A stretch of DNA of 64,000 nucleotides from Cellvibrionaceae bacterium. GTDB lineage: Bacteria > Pseudomonadota > Gammaproteobacteria > Pseudomonadales > Cellvibrionaceae. The stretch covers positions 5,017 to 69,016 of the forward strand of contig JAGKWQ010000017.1 in NCBI GenBank assembly GCA_021151825.1, given 5' to 3'. Position 1 is the stretch's first letter. The number at the start of each line of letters is the position of its first letter. Positions 17,776 through 25,834 of the stretch are shown in pieces. Both the position numbers and the translations under genes were made by a program. Below the pieces are notes generated by a model. The model was not told the DNA's origin, made no database searches, and worked only from the letters and a program-made list of their open reading frames with translations.

Positions 17776-19407
17776 ATGTCGCTGAATTACGACAGAACTC
17801 TCGCGGAAGTATTTGCGCAATCCTGTAAACAATTCGCGGACTGTAAAGCATTCACTTGTATGGGGCACACGTTGACCTATGCCGACCTTGATCATCTGTC
17901 AGGGCGTTTTGCTGCTTATTTGCAGCAGCACACCCAATTACAACCGGGTGACAGAATTGCGGTGCAGTTACCTAATGTTTTGCAGTATCCCGTTGTAGTG
18001 TTCGGAGCATTGCGTGCAGGCCTCGTGGTTGTTAACACGAATCCACTTTACACCCCGCATGAAATAAAACATCAATTAAATGATTCGGGTGCGAAAGCGT
18101 TGGTTGTTTTGGCGAATATCGCCAAGAATGCTGCAACGATTATTGGTGAAACGAAAGTAGAGCAAGTCATTGTGACTGAGCTAGCTGACTTGCATTCGCC
18201 AGTGAAACGCATATTGTTGAATTTTGCGGTTAAATATTTGAAAAAACTGGTACCCCCTTTTTCATTCCCGCAACAAATTTCTTTGAATAAAGCGTTATCT
18301 TTACCTTCAAAACCCTGGCAGCCAGTACCGCAAACTCCGGCCGATATTGCGGTGTTGCAATACACTGGCGGCACTACTGGTGTAGCAAAAGGTGCGATGC
18401 TAACTCATTGCAATCTTGTGGCGAATATGGCGCAGTTAAATGAGCGGATGAAAAATGTTTTTCGTCCCAAGCAAGAGATTTACGTAGCGCCATTGCCGTT
18501 GTATCACATTTATTCTTTTACTATTCACTGCACATCGGCAGTGGAGCTGGGTAATCACAGTTTATTAATCCCTAATCCTCGCGATATTCCTGGTTTCGTA
18601 AAGACCTTGCAAAGAACTCCGTTCACTTTTTTTGTAGGGTTAAACACATTATTCAATGCACTAATGCGCAACCCTGATTTTGCCAAGCTGGATTTCAGTA
18701 ACCTGCGCTTGACCTGTTCAGGTGGAATGGCGCTAACAGCGGAAACTGCACGGCATTGGCTGGAGGTCACCAAGGCACCTATTAGTGAAGGTTATGGTTT
18801 AACCGAAACTTCTCCAGTGGTATCTAATAATCCATTAGAAAATGTGCAGCATGGCACTGTAGGTTTGCCATTGATTGATACTGAAACCAAAGTAATTGAC
18901 GATAACAACAACAGCTTGCCAACTGGCGAAGCGGGTGAGTTGTGTGTGCGTGGTCCACAAGTAATGAAAGGTTACTGGCAACGCCCTGATGCTACCGCCG
19001 AAGTTATTGATAGTGACGGTTGGTTTAAAACGGGTGATATTGCAGTAATTCAACCGGATGGATTTATCAAAATTGTTGATCGTAAAAAAGATATGATCAA
19101 CGTTAGTGGTTTTAAAGTGTTCCCCAATGAGGTTGAAGATGCATTAAGCAATCATCCTGATATTGTTGAGGTGGCGATTGTCGGTGTACCAGATGGTGAA
19201 GGCAGTGAAACGGTGAAAGCCTTTATTGTTACCGCGAATGAATCGCTGACCATTGAGCAAGTGCGCAAATATGCCAAAGAAACCTTAACCGCGTATAAGG
19301 TTCCCCATTTAATTGAGTTTCGTAAGGAATTGCCGAAAACCAACGTCGGAAAAATTTTACGACGTGAATTGCGCGATCAGGAAGTTGCTAAAAACGCCAA
19401 GAAATAA
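17776..19407 (+). CDS. fadD: Long-chain fatty acid-CoA ligase (FadD-like)
   Basis: AMP-forming enzyme activating fatty acids to acyl-CoA. The 543-residue protein has the P-loop-like YTGGTTGVAKGAMLTH, the acyl-site motif GYGLTETSPVVS, the hinge segment GWFKTGDIAV and the linker IVDRKKDMINVSGFKVFPNE, with the C-terminal catalytic lysine in PKTNVGKILRRELR. It starts 33 bases after the acyl-CoA dehydrogenase and ends 3 bases before the patatin start, so the three genes read as one lipid-use operon. E. coli FadD is slightly longer (561). Confidence 0.93.
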   Translation: MSLNYDRTLAEVFAQSCKQFADCKAFTCMGHTLTYADLDHLSGRFAAYLQQHTQLQPGDRIAVQLPNVLQYPVVVFGALRAGLVVVNTNPLYTPHEIKHQLNDSGAKALVVLANIAKNAATIIGETKVEQVIVTELADLHSPVKRILLNFAVKYLKKLVPPFSFPQQISLNKALSLPSKPWQPVPQTPADIAVLQYTGGTTGVAKGAMLTHCNLVANMAQLNERMKNVFRPKQEIYVAPLPLYHIYSFTIHCTSAVELGNHSLLIPNPRDIPGFVKTLQRTPFTFFVGLNTLFNALMRNPDFAKLDFSNLRLTCSGGMALTAETARHWLEVTKAPISEGYGLTETSPVVSNNPLENVQHGTVGLPLIDTETKVIDDNNNSLPTGEAGELCVRGPQVMKGYWQRPDATAEVIDSDGWFKTGDIAVIQPDGFIKIVDRKKDMINVSGFKVFPNEVEDALSNHPDIVEVAIVGVPDGEGSETVKAFIVTANESLTIEQVRKYAKETLTAYKVPHLIEFRKELPKTNVGKILRRELRDQEVAKNAKK

Positions 19408-19410
19408 TTT

Positions 19411-20550
19411 ATGAAGCGCGCGTTAATTCTATCGGGTGGCGGTGCACGCGCCGCCTATCAGGTTGGTGTGTTAAAAGCGCTGGCAGAAATTTTGCCAGAC
19501 GATATTGAAAATCCATTTCCGATTATTTGTGGCACCTCAGCCGGGGCCATTAATGCCTTGGCGATTGCCTCTCACCCCGGTAATTTCAAGGCCGCTGTTA
19601 ATGGGCTTGCGGCTATGTGGCAGAGCCTGGAAATAGGGCAGGTTTATCTTCATGGGTGGGCCGATATTTTTAAGGGGCTCGCCTATCTTGGTTTCTCCCT
19701 GATGAATGAAGGTATGGGGCGGCGCAGGCCTTTATCATTATTGGATAATGGTCCCCTCTGGAATTTATTGGGCTCCAAAATTAATTTTGAAAATCTTAAT
19801 GGCGCGATCAGTTCAGGCAAGTTGCTTGCAGTTAGCATTTCGGCCATGGGTTATACGTCGGGCCATTCAGTAAGTTTTTTTCAAGGGCATCCCGATTTAC
19901 AAGGCTGGAATCGCTATCGCCGCGCAGGTGTTCCGACGCATTTGCGTCTAGAGCATTTACTGGCATCTTCCGCAATTCCTACTATTTTTCCAGCGGTTCG
20001 TATTAATCGCGAATATTTTGGTGATGGTGCTTTGCGTCAACTCGCGCCTATGAGCCCAGCATTGCATTTGGGGGCAGATTCATTATTTGTAATCGGGGTG
20101 AGTGGTAATCGCACCGCAATAAAAGCCAATCGCCGTGTTCCGCATCGGCATTCACCTTCCATGGGGCAAATTGTCGGTCACTTATTTAACAGCGCCTTTG
20201 TGGATGCAATGGAAAGTGATCTGGAACATTTGGAACGCATGAATCATTTGCTCAAATTAATTCCTGAAGAACAACGGATTAAGGAAGGAATTTATTTACG
20301 CCCGGTAGAGAATATGGTGATTTCCCCGTCATCGCCTATCGATAGTATTGCAGGACGCAATGTGCGTTATTTACCTAAAAGTTTGCGCTTTTTTATGCGG
20401 GCAACGGGCTCTACTGCAAAAGGTGGTGGTGCCACCGCGGCGAGTTATTTATTGTTTTCCCAGGAGTTTATTACTGAGCTAATTGAGTTGGGGCGAGCAG
20501 ATACATTGATTGAGGCTGAGAAAATACATGCTTTCTTTGCCAATAAGTAG
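19411..20550 (+). CDS. Patatin-like phospholipase
   Basis: Lipid acyl hydrolase with a Ser-Asp dyad. The oxyanion motif GGGARAAYQVG is at residues 8-18, the nucleophile motif CGTSAG near 41-46 and the Asp in GDGALRQLAP. At 379 residues it is longer than the minimal patatin fold, with a C-terminal extension rich in aromatic and charged residues. There is no signal peptide, so it is predicted cytoplasmic. The start lies 3 bases after the acyl-CoA ligase stop. In this operon it would release fatty acids that the ligase activates and the dehydrogenase oxidises; that order is inferred. Confidence 0.9.
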   Translation: MKRALILSGGGARAAYQVGVLKALAEILPDDIENPFPIICGTSAGAINALAIASHPGNFKAAVNGLAAMWQSLEIGQVYLHGWADIFKGLAYLGFSLMNEGMGRRRPLSLLDNGPLWNLLGSKINFENLNGAISSGKLLAVSISAMGYTSGHSVSFFQGHPDLQGWNRYRRAGVPTHLRLEHLLASSAIPTIFPAVRINREYFGDGALRQLAPMSPALHLGADSLFVIGVSGNRTAIKANRRVPHRHSPSMGQIVGHLFNSAFVDAMESDLEHLERMNHLLKLIPEEQRIKEGIYLRPVENMVISPSSPIDSIAGRNVRYLPKSLRFFMRATGSTAKGGGATAASYLLFSQEFITELIELGRADTLIEAEKIHAFFANK

Positions 20551-20573
20551 AATGGAAAATTATTAGCACAAAT

Positions 20574-20603
20574 AAAAACGCCGCTATCAAGCGGCGTTTT
20601 TTT
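20574..20603. terminator. Bidirectional terminator between patatin gene and DUF934 gene
   Basis: AAAAACGCCGC and GCGGCGTTTTTTT flank a 6-base loop, with an A-run on one side and a T-run on the other. It serves both convergent genes. Confidence 0.9.
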
Positions 20604-20607
20604 CACA

Positions 20608-21111
20608 TCAAGCGCGACGTCTGAATAGTGGTAACGGCTGATCCACAGATGCTTGATAGTATTCCTGAAAATCCTGCAACGATTTAACGGCTTCTTCCAG
20701 ATTGGCTTCCGGATTGGCAAACGCGAAGGCATTAACACCGCAGCGGCGCAGGTAGCAAAGTTGGTCACGAATAAAATTACCTACCGCACGCAACTCGCCA
20801 GTAAATCCGTAACGTTCACGCAGCAAGCGTGCAGTAGAAAATGAACGGCCATCCATAAACAGCGGAAAATTCACTCCGATGACCGCAAAGCGATTAGCTT
20901 CTGTGCCAATTAATTCAGCACTGTCATCACTGTCCAGCCACACACCAATATCAGTTCGTGCTTGCAGTGTTTCTTTTTGCGCGAGCCAGGTGCTGACAGG
21001 AATAATCACTTGGCCTGCAGGTACTTCCAGTGCGGCAACATCACCTTCCGGTTTTGCGATAAAGGTCCAGGTATTTTCAACAATTGAGCCGTCTTTAATT
21101 AGCTTTGGCAT
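20608..21111 (-). CDS. DUF934 protein associated with sulfite reductase
   Basis: Conserved partner of CysI in many proteobacteria, with unknown biochemical role, sometimes proposed as an accessory or electron-transfer factor. The start MPKLIKDG at 21111 is preferred over an ATG 27 bases upstream, as it matches the family's N-terminus. The result is 167 residues. Characteristic segments are DGSIVENTW, SARLLRERYGFTGELRAVG and QLCYLRRCGVNAFAF. The start lies inside the end of cysI (17-base overlap), so translation is coupled. Confidence 0.9.
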   Translation of the reverse strand: MPKLIKDGSIVENTWTFIAKPEGDVAALEVPAGQVIIPVSTWLAQKETLQARTDIGVWLDSDDSAELIGTEANRFAVIGVNFPLFMDGRSFSTARLLRERYGFTGELRAVGNFIRDQLCYLRRCGVNAFAFANPEANLEEAVKSLQDFQEYYQASVDQPLPLFRRRA

Positions 21112-22759
21112 AAACTTTCTCCTTGAAGGGAGCTGCACCTATACGGCGATAGGTATCAATAAACAATTCTTCTTGCGTGCGATTAACAAGGTATACGTCA
21201 ACCAGTTTTTGAATTACGGTTGGCATATCATCAGCGCTGAATGATGGACCGAGCACATCACCGAGTGATGCATCGTTACTTGCACTACCACCCAACTGTA
21301 CCTGATAAAACTCTTTACCCGCTTTGTCCACACCCAGAATTCCAATGTGGCCAACGTGATGGTGACCGCAGGCATTCATACAACCGGAAATGTTCAGGTC
21401 GATATCACCTAGATCATAAACATAATCCAGGTCTTCAAACTGACGCTGGATTGCTTCAGCAATAGGAATGGATTTGGCGTTGGCGAGTGAACAGAAGTCA
21501 CCGCCAGGGCAGCAAATAATATCGGTAATGGTACCAATATTTGGGGTAGCAAAACCGGCCACTTTGGCTTTTTGCCACAAGTTAAACAGTTCGGTTTTCT
21601 TCACATCGGCAAGCACGATATTTTGTTCGTGTGTGGTGCGCGCCTCGCCAAAACTGAATTCATCAGCGAGATCGGCGATGATTTCCAATTGCGAATCAGT
21701 GATATCACCTGGAGCAACGCCAGTTGGTTTCAGTGAAAGTGTAACCGCTGCATAGCCAGGTATTTTGTGCTCGCGCACATTGCGTTGTAGCCATTTGCTG
21801 AAAGCGATGCTATCTGCGGCCTGTGCATCGATCACTGCCTGGGCAGCTGCGCTATCAATAGTTTCGTAAGCAGGCGCGGTAAAGAAACCTTTCGCGCGTT
21901 CAATTTCAGCGCGGATCAATTTGCTGCTGCCATCCTTCAGGTGCTGCCATTCGTCTTCCACTTTTTGTGCGAAAACTTCCGGCGTTAATGCGCGTACCAG
22001 AATTTTGATACGGGCTTTGTATTTGTTATCGCGGCGGCCATAAAGGTTATACACACGCAGAATGGCTTCGAGGTAGGACAGTAAATCTTCTTCTGGCAGG
22101 AAGTTGCGAATCGCAACGCCGATTACTGGTGTGCGGCCCAAGCCGCCGCCTACAAAGACTTTAAAACCAACTTCGCCTTTATCATTAAATACAACCTCCA
22201 GACCGATATCATGCACTTGTACTGCAGCGCGATCCTGGGTTGAGCCGGTCACTGCAATTTTGAATTTGCGTGGCAGGAAAGCGAATTCTGGATGGAAACT
22301 GGACCATTGGCGAATAATCTCGCAGTAGGGACGCGGATCGATAATTTCATCCGGCGCAACCCCGGCAAACTGGTCAGATGTCGTATTGCGGATACAGTTA
22401 CCGCTGGACTGGGTGCCGTGCATACCAACATCGGCCAGTTCCGACAAAATATCAGGAACCTCTGTCAGGTCCGGCCAGTTGTACTGGATGTTCTGACGAG
22501 TACTGACGTGGCAGTAGCCTTTATCATAAAAGCGCGCAATATGAGCCAGCTTGCGGATCTGGGCGGAATTGATCATGCCGTAGGGCACGTTAATTCTCAG
22601 CATTGGGGCCAAACGTTGCACATACAAGCCATTCTGCAAGCGCAATGGCAGGAACTGCTCCGGTGGAAGTTCGCCCGCCAGAAAGCGTTCGGTTTGACCA
22701 CGGAATTGGGCGATACGCTGACGCAAAATGCTGTTGTCGTACTCGTCGTAGATGTACAT
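21095..22759 (-). CDS. cysI: Assimilatory sulfite reductase hemoprotein subunit
   Basis: Siroheme and [4Fe-4S] enzyme reducing sulfite to sulfide. The 554-residue sequence has the duplicated ferredoxin-like/siroheme layout. The cluster cysteines are in CCPGGDFCSLA and, about 35 residues later, SGCMNACGHHHVGHIGILG. Arginines that bind substrate or siroheme are in HVSTRQNIQYNW and NCIRNTT. No cysJ flavoprotein is adjacent. The DUF934 gene is fused in overlap downstream, the usual arrangement where ferredoxin or another donor replaces CysJ. cysG at 5.8 kb supplies siroheme. A nitrite reductase role is possible, but the DUF934 context favours sulfite. About 300 bases without other genes separate it from the divergent pseudouridine synthase. 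Confidence 0.93.
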   Translation of the reverse strand: MYIYDEYDNSILRQRIAQFRGQTERFLAGELPPEQFLPLRLQNGLYVQRLAPMLRINVPYGMINSAQIRKLAHIARFYDKGYCHVSTRQNIQYNWPDLTEVPDILSELADVGMHGTQSSGNCIRNTTSDQFAGVAPDEIIDPRPYCEIIRQWSSFHPEFAFLPRKFKIAVTGSTQDRAAVQVHDIGLEVVFNDKGEVGFKVFVGGGLGRTPVIGVAIRNFLPEEDLLSYLEAILRVYNLYGRRDNKYKARIKILVRALTPEVFAQKVEDEWQHLKDGSSKLIRAEIERAKGFFTAPAYETIDSAAAQAVIDAQAADSIAFSKWLQRNVREHKIPGYAAVTLSLKPTGVAPGDITDSQLEIIADLADEFSFGEARTTHEQNIVLADVKKTELFNLWQKAKVAGFATPNIGTITDIICCPGGDFCSLANAKSIPIAEAIQRQFEDLDYVYDLGDIDLNISGCMNACGHHHVGHIGILGVDKAGKEFYQVQLGGSASNDASLGDVLGPSFSADDMPTVIQKLVDVYLVNRTQEELFIDTYRRIGAAPFKEKVYAKAN

Positions 22760-23057
22760 GTAGCTAGATACCTATCTGATGTTAAAAAGTCATCGAGGGC
22801 TACTTTAGCTCCGTCGAAAACAAAGGATAACGGCCACCACGGAATGGCACTGTAGGCTAATAATCGGAGGCGCGCAGGATACAGGAAAAGCGGCTCACCA
22901 GCGAGTTTGTGGCGGCAAAATAGCAGCAGGCAATTCAGATGTGAATAATTCGTTGAGTCTAAGCTTGTTCCGGCAGGTTATGATCCGCGCCGTTACTGGG
23001 CTTGGGCTGATATCATGTCCTTATTGATTTTTTTTCTTTATCTTAGCTATTTTACTT

Positions 23058-23726
23058 ATGCATGCTGATCCCGACCAATTATTCATCCTGCCTCCTTGTG
23101 AAGCCGATATCCAGATTCTGCGCGCGGAGCAAGATTTCTTACTGATTAATAAGCCGACTCGCCTGTTGAGTGTTCCCGGTCGCCATCCGCAAAACCGTGA
23201 TTCGGTGATCAGCCGTTTACAGGTTGACTACCCGACGGCAGCCATCGTTCATCGTTTGGATTTTGATACCTCAGGGGTAATGGTTATCCCTCTTAATAAG
23301 GCTGCTTTATCACATATCAGCAAGCAGTTTCAGGCCCGCACGGTCAGTAAACACTATATCGCCATAGTGGCGGGGTTAATGAAAGAAGATCAAGCCACTA
23401 TTAATTTACCCATCGCAGCAGGTGAGGGGCCTAAGTATAAAATTTGCCACGAATCGGGTAAGCCTTCGGTTACTGAATATCGGGTGTTAGCCCGTGACGA
23501 GGAGGCAGGAACAACCCGTGTTTTATTGCATCCGATTACCGGTCGATCCCATCAACTGCGTTTGCACTTGCAAGCCTTGGGACACCCAATTCTGGGGTGC
23601 GAGTTCTATGGTGGGGAGTTTGCTGCTGCTGCTGCTGATCGTCTTTTGCTGCATGCGACAGATTTGCATTTTGCTCATCCCGTGACTAATAAACTGGTTT
23701 TTATTGCTTGTGAACCGGACTTTTAG
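23058..23726 (+). CDS. RluA-family pseudouridine synthase
   Basis: RNA-modifying enzyme converting uridine to pseudouridine. The 222-residue protein lacks an S4 domain. The catalytic motif is HRLDFDTSGVMVIPLNK, with the Asp after HRL as catalytic base. Other family segments are LLINKPTRLLSVPGR and HPITGRSHQLRLHLQALGHPILG. It resembles RluA or the Rlu subfamily of short enzymes that act on 23S rRNA or tRNA; which target cannot be told here. The gene stands alone. Confidence 0.92.
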   Translation: MHADPDQLFILPPCEADIQILRAEQDFLLINKPTRLLSVPGRHPQNRDSVISRLQVDYPTAAIVHRLDFDTSGVMVIPLNKAALSHISKQFQARTVSKHYIAIVAGLMKEDQATINLPIAAGEGPKYKICHESGKPSVTEYRVLARDEEAGTTRVLLHPITGRSHQLRLHLQALGHPILGCEFYGGEFAAAAADRLLLHATDLHFAHPVTNKLVFIACEPDF

Positions 23727-23809
23727 TTCTAAAAGTAATTCAGACAATTTCATTTTTTATCTGTCAATGTAAATTCCCGTTAAGTTGTTATCTGTAAGCT
23801 TTAATTTGT

Positions 23810-23837
23810 TTGACAACGTTGTCTGTTGCGCGAAAAT
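23810..23837 (+). promoter_or_regulatory. Promoter with embedded LacI-type palindrome, upstream of GH16-like gene
   Basis: TTGACA (23810-23815) overlaps the palindrome GACAACGTTGTC (23812-23823, perfect over 12 bp). GAAAAT at 23832-23837 can serve as -10 at 16 bp spacing (4 of 6). The layout matches the candidate small-RNA promoter at 12059, where TGACAGCGCTGTCA overlaps an identical -35 box, suggesting one LacI-family regulator for both. No lacI gene lies in the window. Confidence 0.6.
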
Positions 23838-23881
23838 GGCATCTCTAAACACAATCGCAAGGGCGATAACGGAGCGAGGCA

Positions 23882-24874
23882 ATGAATAAAAAAATAATCC
23901 TGATTACCGGTTTGATGGCAGCAAGCGTAGGATTTGTCGGTTGCGATACTGGTAAAAATAAACCTGATAACACCCCCGCCAGTAACGTCCAGCCACAGCC
24001 AGCACCTGCTGCATCGGTTCCAATATTTTTTGATGACTTTAGTTACGGCGATCTGGCTGCGTTCCACAACAATGGTTGGAAGGTGAGAACTGAAACTGGC
24101 CATCCGGGTATCGAAGGTGCTACCTGGTCAGCCGAGGGCTTGTCATTCCATCAGGATATTGCCGGGGCGGAAAATGGCGCAATTCGTATGAGTTCGGTGA
24201 CCGGTGGTAAAGGCGAAAACACTCGCCACACCCAATTCTGCCATGCACGTAAATATCGTGAAGGCACTTATGCTGCACGCGTATTTTTCCGCGATGAACC
24301 CAGCTACGGCCCTGATGGTGATGAAGTAATTCAGACGTTCTACGCGATCAGCCCATTAAAAGCACCGATGGATAAAAATTATAGCGAAACCGATTTTGAA
24401 TATTTGCCTAATGGTGGTTGGGGCGAAAATACAGTTCCGGCAATGTGGACTACCAGTTGGGATACTTTCCAGTTAAAACCCTGGACCAAAGTTAATGAAT
24501 ACACACGCAAGGCTGGTAGTTATGCAGGTTGGCACACTCTGGTGCTGACAGTGACCGATAATAAAGTGATTTATTATGTGGATGGACAACTATTTTCTGA
24601 ACATACCAGCGCAGTTTATCCGGAAGATTTTATGTCCATCAATTTCAACCTATGGTTTATGCCAAAAGGTGCCGATGGTTCACAAGGTCCAGTAGATTCG
24701 CCTGAGTTGCGTGAATATCAAGAGGATGTTGATTGGGTGTTTTTCCATGAGGGTGTAGCTTTATCAACGGCAGAAGTTGAAACGCTGGTGAGCAGCTATC
24801 GCACCAGTAAAGTTGCTTTTATTGACGATGTTAAAGAGCAAAATCCTGCATTGCCATCGCCTTGTGGTTTATAA
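23882..24874 (+). CDS. GH16-like secreted lipoprotein (putative glucanase)
   Basis: Likely beta-glycan-degrading lipoprotein. The signal peptide carries the lipobox VGFVGC, followed by Asp and a Pro/Ala-rich linker (about 20-48). A single concanavalin-like beta-sandwich domain then fills the rest of the 330 residues. The GH16-type catalytic pattern E-x-D-x-E is present as SETDFEYLPNGG, with Glu and Asp spaced as in active enzymes. WHTLVLTVTDNKVIYYVDGQ is the usual later strand. Trp-rich loops suggest a beta-glucan cleft, but substrate is not determined and a PL-type fold cannot be excluded. GGAGCGAGG precedes the ATG. The palindromic operator about 60-70 bases upstream implies sugar-responsive control. 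Confidence 0.78.
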   Translation: MNKKIILITGLMAASVGFVGCDTGKNKPDNTPASNVQPQPAPAASVPIFFDDFSYGDLAAFHNNGWKVRTETGHPGIEGATWSAEGLSFHQDIAGAENGAIRMSSVTGGKGENTRHTQFCHARKYREGTYAARVFFRDEPSYGPDGDEVIQTFYAISPLKAPMDKNYSETDFEYLPNGGWGENTVPAMWTTSWDTFQLKPWTKVNEYTRKAGSYAGWHTLVLTVTDNKVIYYVDGQLFSEHTSAVYPEDFMSINFNLWFMPKGADGSQGPVDSPELREYQEDVDWVFFHEGVALSTAEVETLVSSYRTSKVAFIDDVKEQNPALPSPCGL

Positions 24875-24900
24875 AACCTGATTATTGATTGTCACCCAAA

Positions 24901-24938
24901 AAGCCTGACAGTAATTGCAATACTGCCAGGCTTTTTTT
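24901..24938. terminator. Bidirectional terminator after GH16-like lipoprotein
   Basis: AAGCCTG and CAGTA pair with TACTG and CAGGCTT across a single mismatch, with a T-run on the plus strand and a T5 on the minus strand. The minus-strand gene's stop codon lies within the T-run. Confidence 0.85.
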
Positions 24939-25767
24939 ATTGGCGTTTACGCTGCCACCAATATCCCGCAATAACAATCAAAATGCACACTAAGAGAGTT
25001 TTCAGAAGAAAGTTGGTGCTTTGTGATTTTGCATCGTAGAGCGGCTGGTTTTCTTTTTGAGCGTTAATGCTGGTAACTGCTATTGAACTATTTGCAAAGC
25101 TGGACGAGTGTTGATTTGGTACTGTTCCGCTTATATCCGAGGTGCGCAAGTTTTTATTTAACGATGACGAGCTGCGAACATACGAAGATGTACTGGTCGA
25201 GTTTTCTGATGTCTTGGTAGAGGTCAGTGTGTCTCGTTCAGGAAAGTAATATTTCTGATAAAACTCTTCGCTGTCTTCTTGCCAAAGTTTATGAATGTTA
25301 TCTCTGACTGTATCAAGCACCATTGCAGGAGTTGCTTCGCTAAGGCGCTTGCGTGAGTCAAAAATATGCTTAAGCGTTTGATAATCTGCCGGTTCCATAG
25401 CAGCAAATGCAGTTTCATCACCGAGCCAATGGTCACCGAGATATAGCATTTTTGTAGAGATATGATTAATTAATAAAAAAGAATCATGAGCTTGCAAGGA
25501 ACTCATATCCAAGGCAAGCCCTGAATGCGTGGGTTGCATTTGATATATATACTTGTTGATTATCGCAAAGGCTTGTGTAAATGAATTATACGGGTCTCTT
25601 CGATCGGGGCGTTGATAAACATGACCTCCACCTTCGACTTTTAAAATCAGAACGACTGACTGGGAGTAATCAAAAGTAGCTTCCGGATCTGCTATTGATT
25701 GGTTTGATGGTAGTCCCAGTATTAGCAAGAATAAAAATCTTGCTATGTTGGTGAGATATTTATTCAA
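24937..25767 (-). CDS. Hypothetical exported protein with C-terminal membrane anchor
   Basis: Unrecognised 276-residue protein. A signal peptide (1-26, ending SIADP) is followed by a folded region of about 140 residues with no known motif. Next is a Ser/Thr-rich stretch (about 180-240, rich in SSSS and TSTSS). Near 253-271 a hydrophobic helix FLLKTLLVCILIVIAGYWW is followed by RKRQ. The topology suggests a periplasmic domain tethered by its C-terminus to the inner membrane through a flexible linker, or a sorting-tail-like layout. The region after the signal contains VEGGGHVYQRPDRRDPYNSF. No neighbour indicates a role. Confidence 0.7.
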   Translation of the reverse strand: MNKYLTNIARFLFLLILGLPSNQSIADPEATFDYSQSVVLILKVEGGGHVYQRPDRRDPYNSFTQAFAIINKYIYQMQPTHSGLALDMSSLQAHDSFLLINHISTKMLYLGDHWLGDETAFAAMEPADYQTLKHIFDSRKRLSEATPAMVLDTVRDNIHKLWQEDSEEFYQKYYFPERDTLTSTKTSENSTSTSSYVRSSSSLNKNLRTSDISGTVPNQHSSSFANSSIAVTSINAQKENQPLYDAKSQSTNFLLKTLLVCILIVIAGYWWQRKRQ

Positions 25768-25834
25768 ACTATATTTCCCTGTTTAAAAATGATGATGCCC
25801 TGTTCAAAAAAAGTTTGAACAGGGCAGGTTGAGC

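Noticed and set aside
21095..22759. Nitrite reductase instead of sulfite reductase
   Set aside because: The overlapping DUF934 gene and absence of nitrate genes favour CysI, although the families are related.
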